Below, one piece after another: positions 35,304 through 44,301 of a stretch of DNA of 64,000 nt (within the stretch, counting starts at the first letter, position 1; each line of letters opens with the position of its first letter). The notes beneath the pieces were generated by a model. The model was not told the DNA's origin and did no database searches. It saw only the letters and a list, made by a program, of their open reading frames with translations. Position numbers and translations under genes: made by a program. The DNA lies in assembly GCF_001570425.1 (NCBI RefSeq), contig NZ_BCSX01000007.1, forward strand, positions 62,001 through 126,000, in the 5' to 3' direction. This DNA comes from Mycolicibacterium brisbanense (GTDB lineage Bacteria > Actinomycetota > Actinomycetes > Mycobacteriales > Mycobacteriaceae).

Positions 35304-36051
35304 ACGCTGCACCGGTCGGGTCCGTCACAGCGGCCAGCCGGCCGTAGGGCGTGTCCTCGGCCGGCCGAATCACCGAACCACCGTTCTCCACGATCAATTC
35401 GATGGTTTTGTCCACATCGTCGGAGCCGAAGAACACCGTCCACGTCGCGGGCGCTCCCTCGGGCAGGAACGCGCTGCCGTCCATCACCCCGAGCACCGGA
35501 ACGCCGTTGAACGACGCTGTGCTGTACCGGAATTCGTCGGTATCGGACACGGTGTTGGTGGTCCAGCCGAACACTGTGCGGTAGAAGTCCAGCGAGCCGG
35601 CGTAGTCGCGCGTCGTCAACTGGAAGTAGGCAGGCGCACCCGCCTCGTCGGCGGCCTCGTAGCCGTCGTGGCCCGCCGGTTGCCACAGCCCGAAGAACCC
35701 GCAGCCGGGGCCGCTGAGCAGCGCCATCCGTCCCCTGCCCGGGATATCCATCGTCGCCACACAACTCTGGCCGCCGGCCGATACAGCCGCGGCGACGGTG
35801 GCGTCGGCGTCGGCGGTGTGCAGATAGGTGGTCCACGCGTCGGGCGCGTTCCACTGCGGATCGTTGCGCATGAGTCCGGCGACCCGCCGGCCGCCGACGG
35901 CAGCGCTCACGTAGCCGCCGTATTCGGGACCTGCGGTTTCGAACGTCCAGCCGAACACCGCCCCGTAGAACTGCTGGGCGCGCTCGACGTCGGAAGTGGT
36001 CAGGTCGATCCAGATGGGTGCGCCCAGCGGCGCGGGCTCACGGGTAGCCAC
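35278..36051 (-). CDS. Double VOC (glyoxalase-like) domain protein, Rv0577 type
   Basis: A 257-residue protein of two VOC domains in tandem: residues about 8-125 (GAPIWIDLTTSDVERAQQFYGAVFGWTFE) and 135-255 (AYFQLTTRDYAGSLDFYRTVFGWT). The layout matches the mycobacterial 27-kDa antigen Rv0577/CFP30B. The lack of clear His/Glu metal ligands at every site means enzyme activity is not assured. GTG start with AAGGAG nine bases upstream. Confidence 0.85.
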   Translation of the reverse strand: MATREPAPLGAPIWIDLTTSDVERAQQFYGAVFGWTFETAGPEYGGYVSAAVGGRRVAGLMRNDPQWNAPDAWTTYLHTADADATVAAAVSAGGQSCVATMDIPGRGRMALLSGPGCGFFGLWQPAGHDGYEAADEAGAPAYFQLTTRDYAGSLDFYRTVFGWTTNTVSDTDEFRYSTASFNGVPVLGVMDGSAFLPEGAPATWTVFFGSDDVDKTIELIVENGGSVIRPAEDTPYGRLAAVTDPTGAAFNLTSLPG

Positions 36052-36142
36052 GATGGTGTCTCCTTCACGGTGATCAAACGGTCACCGGTACAGACTGCCC
36101 GGGGCGCAAGAACTCATCGAGGGCTGCCGAACAGAGAGCGTG

Positions 36143-37330
36143 TCAGGTCACGATGCGCAGCGGGTTCTGCAGCAGTGCCGTCAGGTCACGCAGGAAGATC
36201 GCAGCGGTGGCGCCGTCGATCGCGCGGTGATCAGCCGACAGCGTCAGCCGGAGCACCTTGCGGGCAGCCACCTCACCGTCGATCAGGCGCAGTTCCTCGG
36301 CCGCCGCCCCCACCGCGAGGATCGCGGCCTCGGGGGGATTGATCACCGCCGCGAACTGCTCGATGCCGTACATCCCGAGGTTCGAGATGGTGAAGGTCCC
36401 GCCGGACATCTCGTCGGCGCGCAGCTTCCCGATGCGGGCTCGGCCGGCCATCTCCTTGGTCTCGGCGGCGATCTGCGACACCGTCTTACGGTCGGCGTCG
36501 CGCACGACCGGAACCACAAGGCCCGCGTCGACGGCGACCGCGACGCCGATGTGCACCCCGTGGTGGCGCAAGAGAACGTCGCCGCCGAATGACACGTTGA
36601 CGCCGGGATTGGTGCGAAGTGCTGACGCCACGGCGCGGACGATGAAGTCGTTGACACTGACCTTGGGTCCCCCGTCTGCCTGCAGGCTGTCGTTGACGGT
36701 TTCGCGGAAGGCCAGCAGATCGGTGACGTCGACGGCCGCGGTCAGATAGAAGTGCGGGGCGTTCTGCTTGCTCTCGGTCAGGCGTTTGGCGGCAACGCGC
36801 TGCAGCGTGGTCAGCGGCACCTCGTCGGCGTCGGAGTTCGCCGGAAGGTTTGGGGCGACGGGGGTTTCGCCGCGCTTGACGGCGGCATCGACATCTTTGC
36901 GGATGATCCGGCCACCCGGGCCGCTGCCGTCCACGGTGGTCAGGTCGATACCGTTGGCGTCGGCCACCTTGCGGGCCAGCGGTGACGCCTTGGGCCGGTC
37001 GGACCGCACCGCCGGGGTGGAAGGCTGTGGCGCAGCGACGAGTTCTGGTTGCGGCGCGGTGGGCGGGACCGGTTGCGGCGCAGCTGAGGTGGCACTGCCA
37101 TCGCCGATGACCGCGATCGGGACGCCGATCGGAACGCGGTCGCCCTCGCCGGCGAGCATGTGCTCGAGGATCCCGGCGTCGTAGGCCTCGAGCTCCATGA
37201 TGGCTTTGTCGGTCTCGATCTCGGCGAGGACTTCTCCGCGCTCGACTCGGTCACCGATCTTCTTGTGCCACGCGATGATTACGCCGTCCTCCATGGTGTC
37301 GGACAGGCGGGGCATGGTGATTTCAGGCAC
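36143..37330 (-). CDS. 2-oxoacid dehydrogenase complex E2 (dihydrolipoamide acyltransferase)
   Basis: A 395-residue E2 with one lipoyl domain (lipoyl Lys in ETDKAIMELEA, residues 39-49), a Pro/Ala linker, a peripheral-subunit-binding domain (KASPLARKVADANGIDL), and a catalytic domain ending SADHRAIDGATAA, whose His and Asp are catalytic. Transfers the acyl group from E1 to CoA. GTG start. Last gene of the E3-E1alpha-E1beta-E2 set. Size fits acetoin or pyruvate/branched-chain complexes; which oxoacid is used is not shown. Confidence 0.92.
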   Translation of the reverse strand: MPEITMPRLSDTMEDGVIIAWHKKIGDRVERGEVLAEIETDKAIMELEAYDAGILEHMLAGEGDRVPIGVPIAVIGDGSATSAAPQPVPPTAPQPELVAAPQPSTPAVRSDRPKASPLARKVADANGIDLTTVDGSGPGGRIIRKDVDAAVKRGETPVAPNLPANSDADEVPLTTLQRVAAKRLTESKQNAPHFYLTAAVDVTDLLAFRETVNDSLQADGGPKVSVNDFIVRAVASALRTNPGVNVSFGGDVLLRHHGVHIGVAVAVDAGLVVPVVRDADRKTVSQIAAETKEMAGRARIGKLRADEMSGGTFTISNLGMYGIEQFAAVINPPEAAILAVGAAAEELRLIDGEVAARKVLRLTLSADHRAIDGATAAIFLRDLTALLQNPLRIVT

Positions 37331-37350
37331 GTGTGGTCCTCAAGTTGTGG

Positions 37351-38343
37351 TCAGAGCCGGCCGACGGCGGTCAGTGTTTCGCGGGCCGCGGCGTAGAGCG
37401 ATTCGGCCGAGGGCAGGGCGGCTTGCTCGAGCGGTTTGGCATAGGGCAGCGGGACTTCGGCGGCGGCGACGCGGCGCACCGGGGCGTCGAGATAGTCGAA
37501 GGCACCGTCTGAGATGGATGCGGCGACCTCGGCGCCTATTCCGTAGGTGAGCCAGTCGTCTTCGGCGATGACGGCGCATCCGGTCTTGCGGACCGACTCC
37601 ACCAGGGTGTCCCGGTCGAGCGGACGCAGGCTGCGCAGGTCGATGACCTCGGCGTCGATTCCGTTGTCGTCGTGCAGCCTGCGGGCGACCTGCGTTGCCA
37701 CAGCGGCCATTCGGGAGTAGCCGATGAGGGTGATGTCGGTGCCGACCCGGCGCACCGCGGCCTTGCCGATCTCGGCGGGCTCCAGGTCCGCAGGCACTTC
37801 GCCTTTGGTGTTGTAGAGCGCGAGGTTCTCCAGGAACAGCACCGGGTCGTCATCACGGATCGCGGCACGCATCAAGGCTCGGGCATCGGCCGGGGTGCTC
37901 GGCGCGACGACCTTGAGTCCCGGCACGAACGCGTAGTAGAGCTCGATGTTCTGCGAATGTGTTGCGCCGAGCTGTTGCCCGCCGCCGCCGGGCGTGCGGA
38001 TCACCATGGGCACACTGGTCTGGCCACCGAACATGCCGTAGATCTTGGCCGCGTGGTTGACGATCTGGTCGAGCGCCAGCAGCGAGAAGTTGATCGTCAT
38101 GATCTCGACGACGGGCCGTAGGCCGAGCATGGCCGCGCCCACTGCGGCGCCGACGAAACCTTCTTCGGCGATGGGAGTGTCGCGCACCCGCTTCTCGCCG
38201 AACTCGGCGAGCAACCCGGCGGTGATCTTGTAGGAGCCCTCGAAAATCCCGATCTCCTCACCGATCAGGAAGACCGAGTCGTCGCGGTGCATCTCCTCAC
38301 GCAGAGTTTCGCGCAGCGCTTCACGATAACTGATGACAGGCAA
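37351..38343 (-). CDS. 2-oxoacid dehydrogenase E1 component, beta subunit
   Basis: A 330-residue E1 beta (transketolase pyrimidine-binding and C-terminal domains). Conserved parts are GEEIGIFEGSYKITAGLL, PIAEEGFVGAAVGAAMLGLRPVVEIM and LIGYSRMAAVATQVA. It forms an alpha2beta2 thiamine-diphosphate enzyme with the upstream alpha subunit. The start is TTG at 38343, with AAGGAAAA upstream. The gap to E2 is 20 bases and to E1 alpha 26 bases, consistent with one transcript. Confidence 0.93.
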   Translation of the reverse strand: MPVISYREALRETLREEMHRDDSVFLIGEEIGIFEGSYKITAGLLAEFGEKRVRDTPIAEEGFVGAAVGAAMLGLRPVVEIMTINFSLLALDQIVNHAAKIYGMFGGQTSVPMVIRTPGGGGQQLGATHSQNIELYYAFVPGLKVVAPSTPADARALMRAAIRDDDPVLFLENLALYNTKGEVPADLEPAEIGKAAVRRVGTDITLIGYSRMAAVATQVARRLHDDNGIDAEVIDLRSLRPLDRDTLVESVRKTGCAVIAEDDWLTYGIGAEVAASISDGAFDYLDAPVRRVAAAEVPLPYAKPLEQAALPSAESLYAAARETLTAVGRL

Positions 38344-38369
38344 CGGTTTTCCTTCTTGCTGAAATGCGG

Positions 38370-39407
38370 TCAGAACAGCGGGTCTGCGGGCAGTCGGCGC
38401 GACTCCCCCGCTACCGGGGTGGCATAGGTGTAGTCGAAGAGCGTGGCGGGATCGGGATGCGGGCTCGCATCGGCGTACGCCACCGCGGCGTCCGCCTCTT
38501 CCTGCGCCGAGCGCTCCAGCGCTGCTGCGCCGTCCTCGTCAAATGCGCCCACCCGCAGCAGGGTCGCCTTGAACAGGGCCAGCGGATCCGCGTCTTGCGC
38601 TGCGGCGACATCGGTTTCGCTGCGGTATTTCGCCGGGTCGACGACCGAGTGCCCACGCAACCGATGGCTGACCGCCTCCAGCAGTGCGGGTTTACCTTCG
38701 GTACGGGCGGTCTCGACCAGCCGGCGCGCGGTATCGCGCACCGCCAGCACGTCGGTGCCGTCGACGCGCTCCCCGACCATGCGGTACGCAGCGGCACGTT
38801 TGTACAGCTCGGGTTCGGCGGACGCCTTCTCGACGGTGGTGCCCATGCCGAGGTTGTTGTTGATCACCACGAACACCACGGGCAGCCGCCACAACGCGGC
38901 GATGTTGAGCGACTCGTGGAAAGCGCCGATATTCGTTGTGCCGTCACCCATCTGGCACATCACCACGTCGTCGCCGCCACGATAGTCGATCGCGAGGGCG
39001 GCCCCCACGGCCAGCGGAAGTTGGCCTCCCACAATGCCGTAACCGCCGAGCATCCGAGTCTCGGTGTCATACATGTGCATCGACCCGCCCCAGCCCTTGG
39101 AGATGCCGGTGCTGCGGCCATACAGTTCGGCCATCACCCGTTTGGGGTCGATGCCCTTGGCGATCGCGTAGCCGTGTTCGCGGTAGTTGGTGAACAGGTA
39201 GTCGGTGGGCCGCAGGGCGGCCATGAGGCCCACCACGGTCGCTTCCTCACCGAGGTTGAGGTGGCAGTACCCACCCACTTTGGCCTGGGTGTAGCCCTGC
39301 GCGGCCCGCTCTTCGAAGCGCCGGATCAACACCATCTGGCGGTAGTAGGCACACAGGGTGTTGAGGTCTTCCCCGGCGAGGGCGGGCCGGTCGATCGTGT
39401 CCGTCAT
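38370..39407 (-). CDS. 2-oxoacid (pyruvate/acetoin-type) dehydrogenase E1 component, alpha subunit
   Basis: A 345-residue E1 alpha with the thiamine-diphosphate motif GDG...NN (QMGDGTTNIGAFHESLNIA then VVINNNLG). GYCHLNLGEEATVVG, RGHSVVDPAKYR and RVDGTDVLAV resemble pyruvate dehydrogenase alpha subunits of the organelle/alphaproteobacterial kind and acetoin dehydrogenases, more than the branched-chain type. The ATG at 39407 has GAGGAG nine bases upstream. It is 10 bases downstream of the E3 gene. Confidence 0.92.
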   Translation of the reverse strand: MTDTIDRPALAGEDLNTLCAYYRQMVLIRRFEERAAQGYTQAKVGGYCHLNLGEEATVVGLMAALRPTDYLFTNYREHGYAIAKGIDPKRVMAELYGRSTGISKGWGGSMHMYDTETRMLGGYGIVGGQLPLAVGAALAIDYRGGDDVVMCQMGDGTTNIGAFHESLNIAALWRLPVVFVVINNNLGMGTTVEKASAEPELYKRAAAYRMVGERVDGTDVLAVRDTARRLVETARTEGKPALLEAVSHRLRGHSVVDPAKYRSETDVAAAQDADPLALFKATLLRVGAFDEDGAAALERSAQEEADAAVAYADASPHPDPATLFDYTYATPVAGESRRLPADPLF

Positions 39408-39417
39408 GCAGAACTCC

Positions 39418-40854
39418 TCAGCGCTTCGGTGGCGTGATGTGTACGGGCAGACCCAGCGCAGCGAGCGCGGCTTCCATACCGATCTCGCCGAGGGTCGGGT
39501 GCGCGTGGATGGTGTCGGCGAGTTCGTCGAGCGTCGCCTCAAGCGCCATCGCCAGTGCGCCTTCGGTGATCAGGTCACTGGCCGCGGGCCCGATGATGTG
39601 CATGCCGAGCACTTCGCCGTACGTACGCCCGGCCACGATCTTCACGAATCCTTCGGTGTCGCCGAAGGTTCGGGCCCGACCGAGCGCGGCGAACGGGAAC
39701 TTGGCGGTCACCGGATCGTGCCCGGCCGTCTTCGCCTGCGCTTCGGTGAGGCCGACACTGGCGATCTCGGGATGGGTGAAGGTGGCCGCAGGCACGACGT
39801 CGTAGTCGATTTTCTTGTCGTGGCCGGCCAGCACGTCAGCCGCGGTGAGACCTTGATGCGACGCGACGTGAGCCAGCAATGCCTTGCCGGTGACATCGCC
39901 GATGGCGTAGACGTGGTCGACGTTGGTACGCAGTTGCTCGTCGACCTCGATGAAGCCACGCGCGTCGGCGATCACGCCGGTGGCCGCGAGGCCGAGTTCG
40001 CCGGTGTTGGGTTTGCGTCCGACGCCGACGAGCACGACGTCGGCATCGATTTCCCGCGGGTTCGGACCATCGGCCGTGACCCGTAGCGCATCTGCCTGGG
40101 CAATCGAGCTGACGGTCGAGCCGGTGAGCACGGTGATGCCCCGCTGCTTGAACGAACGGCCAAGGGCCGCACCGATATCGGCGTCCTCGGCGGGCACGAG
40201 CGTATCGCGCATCTCGACGACCGTGACGGCCGAGCCGAACGCGGCGAACAGGCTGGCCCACTCGGCGCCGACGGCGCTACCTCCCACGATGACGATCCGC
40301 TCGGGCACCGCGGTGAGGCCGAACGCGCCGTCGGACGTGATCACACCCGGCAGTTCGGCGCCCGGGATCGGCAGCGGGATGGGCGTGGATCCCGTCGCGA
40401 TGATGACGTCGCGCGCGGTGGCGGCGTCGACGACTTCCCCCGGCGTCGCCGCATACCGCGGACCGTCACCCGAGGCGATGTCGCAGATCTCGACGGTGGT
40501 GGGCCCGGTGAATCGGGCGTGGCCCTCAATCACGGTGACACCGTTGGCTTTCAGCAGGCCGGCCACGCCGTCGGCCAACCCGGTGACGACGTCGGTCATG
40601 CGCCGTCGCACGACGGCATAGTCGAATCCGACGTTGTCGGCATGGATTCCGTACTCGGCGGCGTCGCGCACGGTCTGCAGCACCTCGGCCGACCGCAACA
40701 TGGCCTTGGTGGGGATGCAGCCCCAGTTGAGACATACGCCGCCGGGGCGCTCCTTTTCCACCAGGCCCACCGAGAGGCCGTGTTGGGCCGCCCGGATGGC
40801 TGCGACGTAGCCGCCGGGGCCGCCACCGATCACCAGAAGATCGAACTCACGCAC
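39418..40854 (-). CDS. Dihydrolipoamide dehydrogenase (E3) of the same complex
   Basis: A 478-residue pyridine nucleotide-disulfide oxidoreductase. FAD motif VIGGGPGGYVAAIRAA, redox-active pair in GGVCLNWGCIPTK, NAD motif VGGSAVGAEWASLFAAFGS, second FAD motif HVYAIGDV and the C-terminal active-site HAHPTLGE are all present, marking a true E3 rather than a mercuric or glutathione reductase. GTG start at 40854. First gene of the complex set. A dedicated E3 beside E1/E2 fits a catabolic complex. TATGGT about 30 bases upstream may be a -10. Confidence 0.93.
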   Translation of the reverse strand: MREFDLLVIGGGPGGYVAAIRAAQHGLSVGLVEKERPGGVCLNWGCIPTKAMLRSAEVLQTVRDAAEYGIHADNVGFDYAVVRRRMTDVVTGLADGVAGLLKANGVTVIEGHARFTGPTTVEICDIASGDGPRYAATPGEVVDAATARDVIIATGSTPIPLPIPGAELPGVITSDGAFGLTAVPERIVIVGGSAVGAEWASLFAAFGSAVTVVEMRDTLVPAEDADIGAALGRSFKQRGITVLTGSTVSSIAQADALRVTADGPNPREIDADVVLVGVGRKPNTGELGLAATGVIADARGFIEVDEQLRTNVDHVYAIGDVTGKALLAHVASHQGLTAADVLAGHDKKIDYDVVPAATFTHPEIASVGLTEAQAKTAGHDPVTAKFPFAALGRARTFGDTEGFVKIVAGRTYGEVLGMHIIGPAASDLITEGALAMALEATLDELADTIHAHPTLGEIGMEAALAALGLPVHITPPKR

Positions 40855-40912
40855 GCAGTTGAGTCTGCTGCCGTGTGAGCGCCGCCACCATACGAGTCGG
40901 CCCAGCGTTGGA

Positions 40913-42136
40913 TCACCCAGATTGGGCAGAGTGCCCAATCTGAGGCAACTCCAGTGCGGACAGCGCGAGGGAGAGTTCGACGTAGGCCGCCCGGCCGTGC
41001 AGCGGCCTGCCGATCAGTTCGGTGATCCGGTTCAGTCGGTTGAGCACGGTGTTGCGGTGACAGTGCAGCCGGACGGCCGCGTTGGCCGTCGACCGGTCCT
41101 CTTCCAGCCACACGACGAGCGTCTCGAGCAGAACGTCGCGTTCGCGGGTTGGCCGGTCCAGAACACCGCCGAGATTGCGAGTGACGAGTCGCTGGGCAAG
41201 GTCCGGCGACCGCACCAGCAGGGCCTCGGGATAGTGGTCGCCGAACGACACCAACTCCGTTGCCCCCGGCGCCACCATGCTCAAGGCGATCAGCGCGAGG
41301 GTATAGGCGGAGCCGGCCTCCGCGAGCCCCGATACCGCGGGCGAGACTGCGGCCCGTCCCCGGGCCAGCGGCCGCAGCCGGGCGATCACCGCGTCGGCGT
41401 CGCGCTGCTCGAGCGCCACCACGCCGATGCGCGTGTCGACCTTGGTCTGCCACACCGACCGAAAGCCGAGTCCGTCGAGCGCAGTCCGCGGGCTTGCGAG
41501 CGCGGGACTGCCGTCCGTGCGGACATCGGCCACGATCACCAGGTAGCCACCCTTGGCGGGTAGTTCCAGCTCGCGCGCCACCCGCGCGGCGAAGCCCACG
41601 TCGCCAGCGCGCCGACCGAGCAGATCCTCGATCAGGGCATTGCGGCGCTGCTCATCGTGACGCACGCGCTCCTGCTCACTGTCGCGGTAGGACGTCGACA
41701 GTGCCGAAGACAGCTCGTCGATCACCGTCCACGTCGCGGTGCCGGCGTCGAGGACGTCATTGGGTGCGACACCGGTGGCCTCAGCGCGCTCCAGAAGCGC
41801 CTGCCAGACGATCCGGCCGCCGAGCCGAAAGGTCCGCAGCATGACCTCCAGGGGCACGCCCTGTTCGGCGCGGTGCCGAGCGATCGCGCCAACCACCTCG
41901 TCGGCATGGTCTAGCTCGCCGATCCTGCCGCTCAACAGCTCCAGCACCCGGGTGAGGTAGTCCCGGCAGCCCTCCCGCAGATCGTCGCGCGGAACACTGG
42001 CGTAATCGGTCCATTCGGGGTTGTCGGTGAAGATCGCCGACAGCAGCCGATCGATCAGCGTCTCGACGTCGGGCAGAGTGGCACCGGCCAACTCACGGGT
42101 GACCTTGGTCGTGAATCCCGGGTGTCGCTTCTGCAC
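40913..42136 (-). CDS. PucR-family transcriptional regulator
   Basis: A 407-residue regulator. The N-terminal region is a helical RsbR/sensor-like domain (TLIDRLLSAIF...GVPLEVMLRTFRLGGRIVWQ), a central GGDEF-like region follows, and the C-terminus is the PucR helix-turn-helix: TLVVWLEEDRSTANAAVRLHCHRNTVLNRLNRI (in pieces). GTG start, 9 bases after the last acyl-CoA dehydrogenase and 58 bases before the E3 gene, all on one strand. It may control the 2-oxoacid dehydrogenase set. Its last codons contain a perfect 11-base inverted repeat. Confidence 0.88.
   Translation of the reverse strand: MQKRHPGFTTKVTRELAGATLPDVETLIDRLLSAIFTDNPEWTDYASVPRDDLREGCRDYLTRVLELLSGRIGELDHADEVVGAIARHRAEQGVPLEVMLRTFRLGGRIVWQALLERAEATGVAPNDVLDAGTATWTVIDELSSALSTSYRDSEQERVRHDEQRRNALIEDLLGRRAGDVGFAARVARELELPAKGGYLVIVADVRTDGSPALASPRTALDGLGFRSVWQTKVDTRIGVVALEQRDADAVIARLRPLARGRAAVSPAVSGLAEAGSAYTLALIALSMVAPGATELVSFGDHYPEALLVRSPDLAQRLVTRNLGGVLDRPTRERDVLLETLVVWLEEDRSTANAAVRLHCHRNTVLNRLNRITELIGRPLHGRAAYVELSLALSALELPQIGHSAQSG
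40918..40942. promoter_or_regulatory. Perfect inverted repeat at the 3' end of the PucR gene, upstream of E3
   Basis: CAGATTGGGCA-GAG-TGCCCAATCTG, 11-base arms with 3-base spacer, lies within the last codons of the PucR gene and 64 bases before the E3 start. It may be the PucR operator for the dehydrogenase set, or a hairpin that ends or attenuates the upstream transcript. Confidence 0.55.
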
Positions 42137-42145
42137 AGCCGCACC

Positions 42146-43153
42146 CTACTGGTAGCGCTCCGCGAGCCGGGCCCGATGCGCTGCCGAGGAACCGAACAGC
42201 GAGCGGTTGAGTGCGGCACGTTTGAGGTAGACGTGGACGCCGCTCTCCCACGTGTAGCCGATGCCGCCGTGCAATTGCATGGCCTTACCCGCGACCTCGA
42301 CCGCGGTATCACATGCATACGCCTTGGCCATGGCCACCGTGATCGCGTTGGGATCACTGACCGCGGATGTCACCAGCTGACGCGCCACCGATATGCGCAC
42401 GAGCATGTCGGCACAGGCATGCTTGACGGCCTGGAACGCACCGATCGGGCGGCCGAACTGCTGGCGAACGCCGACATAGGACACCGTCGCGTCGAGCATG
42501 GCCTGCGCGATGCCGAGGCTGTCGCATGCCACGGCCACCGCTGCGCGGTCTCTCAACGCCTGCAGCCGCGCCCGCGCATCCCCGTCGAACCGCCACACCT
42601 CGGCCACCTCGACGCCGTCGGCGGTCACGGCGGACAACTCGCGGGTCCCGTCCAGCACCGGCTGATGCTCGATGCGCAGACCGGCGGCATCCGACGCGAC
42701 GCCGACGAGCACCGGTTCACCGTCCGGGTTTCTCGCGGGCAACAGAAGACGTTGCGCCACAGCCGCATCCGGTACGAAGTTGGCACGGCCGTGAACGCAG
42801 CCGGCGAATTCGAACTCCTGCGACGACTCCCCGGCGGATACCGCGAGCGCGACTCTGGCAGCGCCTGCGGTCACATCACGAAGCAGTCGGTCGCGGAGCT
42901 CGCCCGCCTGCACAGCAAGCAACGCCCCGAGGCCCAGCACCGCCCCGCCCAGATAGGAGGTGGTCGCTGCGGCCCGGCCGATTTCCTCTGCGATCACCGC
43001 CACCTCGGCGAGAGTCGCACCGGAACCGCCGAACTCCTCGGGTACGTCCAACCCGACCCAGCCGGCCTGCACGAGCAGCGGCCAGTCGGGGTCCTTGGCG
43101 AGGAGATCTTGTGCCACCGAACGCAATTCGGCGTGCAACTCTGGGAAACTCAT
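42146..43153 (-). CDS. Acyl-CoA dehydrogenase, short subunit (335 aa)
   Basis: A 335-residue acyl-CoA dehydrogenase, shorter than the usual 380-400. It keeps VPEEFGGSGATLAEVAVIAEEIGRA (in pieces), the FAD/dimer segment VRQQFGRPIGAFQAVKH and QLHGGIGYTWE, but the middle beta domain is abbreviated. This is the pattern of the partner subunits in alpha2beta2 mycobacterial enzymes such as FadE28/FadE29 of steroid side-chain breakdown. Its start overlaps the stop of the 383-residue gene before it (ATGA), supporting a heteromer. Last of the ten-gene set. Confidence 0.87.
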   Translation of the reverse strand: MSFPELHAELRSVAQDLLAKDPDWPLLVQAGWVGLDVPEEFGGSGATLAEVAVIAEEIGRAAATTSYLGGAVLGLGALLAVQAGELRDRLLRDVTAGAARVALAVSAGESSQEFEFAGCVHGRANFVPDAAVAQRLLLPARNPDGEPVLVGVASDAAGLRIEHQPVLDGTRELSAVTADGVEVAEVWRFDGDARARLQALRDRAAVAVACDSLGIAQAMLDATVSYVGVRQQFGRPIGAFQAVKHACADMLVRISVARQLVTSAVSDPNAITVAMAKAYACDTAVEVAGKAMQLHGGIGYTWESGVHVYLKRAALNRSLFGSSAAHRARLAERYQ

Positions 43154-44301
43154 CGGGGCAGCCCCAATCCCCGCTCACCGATGATCGTGCGCTGGATCTC
43201 GCTGGCCCCACCCGGGATGGTCCATTCCCACGATCCGATGAAGTCGAGCATCCAGTTGCCGGACTCCCAGCCGCTGGATGCCGGTTTGGTCAGCACGGTC
43301 TGGCCCGGTAGCCCGGCGATCTCGGCGCCGAATCCGGTGATGCGCTGCAGCAGTTCGCTGTAGTAGAGCTTGACGATGGACGCGTCGGCCGGACCGGCAT
43401 GCCCCGTCTCGCTACGCTCCACCAGATCTCGGCACAGCCCGCGCAGGCCCGCGAGTTCGATCTCGAACTGCGCCAGGCGATCCGCGACCACGCTGTCGTC
43501 AATCGGTGCGCACGCCTGCACGAGCCACCGGAAACCCGCATTGCTCAAGCGCTCGGCCAACTCAAGCATCGTCATGCCACGCTCGGCGCCGAGGGTGGCC
43601 TGGGCGACCTGCCAGCCCTGGTGGACTGTACCGACCATATTGGCGGCGGGGATTACGACATCGTCGAGGAAGATCTCGCAGAAGTGCGACTCGCCGAGCG
43701 CATTACGGATCGGCCTGACCTCGATGCCCGGCGTGGCCATGTCCATCAAGAAGTACGAGATACCGTGCCGTTTGGGCGCATTCGGGTCGGTGCGAGCCAG
43801 CAGCAGGCACCAGTCCGCATGCATCGCGCCGCTGGCCCAGATCTTCTGCCCGTTGACGACGAACGTCTCGCCGTCCCGCCGCGCGCTCGTCCGCAACGCG
43901 GCGAGGTCTGACCCTGCCTCCGGCTCGGAGAAGCCCTGAACCCAGATCTCGCCGTCGAGGATCGCGGGGAGGTGGCGCCGTCGTTGCGCGTCGGTTCCGG
44001 CAACGAGCAGGGTCGACGCGGCGTGGTGAATGCCCACGAATGCCAACACGAGCCTTGGTGCGTCGTGCGCGGCGAGTTCCTGATACAGCACGATCTGCTG
44101 GGGCACACTCAGTCCACCGCCCCATTCGGCGGGCCAGTGCGGCACGGCATAGCCGGCGCTGTGGAGTTCGGCGAACCACGACTTCTGGAAGGACACGAAT
44201 TCCTCGTCGCTGAAGCCGGTTTGGGCCGCGCGCCAATCCGTGGGAATGTGCTGTGCGCACCAGTCGCGCACCGTCGCCCGGAATTCGTCGAGTTCGGTCA
44301 C
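43150..44301 (-). CDS. Acyl-CoA dehydrogenase, long subunit (383 aa)
   Basis: A 383-residue FadE-type enzyme with HWPAEWGGGLSVPQQIVLYQEL, FSEPEAGSDLAALRTSA, VVNGQKIWASGA and PGGASEIQRTIIGERGLGLPR, typical of the larger subunits of heteromeric steroid-type acyl-CoA dehydrogenases. GTG start. Coupled by 4-base overlaps to the short genes on both sides, but its natural partner is probably the 335-residue gene that follows. Introduces a 2,3 double bond into a CoA thioester. Confidence 0.9.
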   Translation of the reverse strand: MTELDEFRATVRDWCAQHIPTDWRAAQTGFSDEEFVSFQKSWFAELHSAGYAVPHWPAEWGGGLSVPQQIVLYQELAAHDAPRLVLAFVGIHHAASTLLVAGTDAQRRRHLPAILDGEIWVQGFSEPEAGSDLAALRTSARRDGETFVVNGQKIWASGAMHADWCLLLARTDPNAPKRHGISYFLMDMATPGIEVRPIRNALGESHFCEIFLDDVVIPAANMVGTVHQGWQVAQATLGAERGMTMLELAERLSNAGFRWLVQACAPIDDSVVADRLAQFEIELAGLRGLCRDLVERSETGHAGPADASIVKLYYSELLQRITGFGAEIAGLPGQTVLTKPASSGWESGNWMLDFIGSWEWTIPGGASEIQRTIIGERGLGLPR

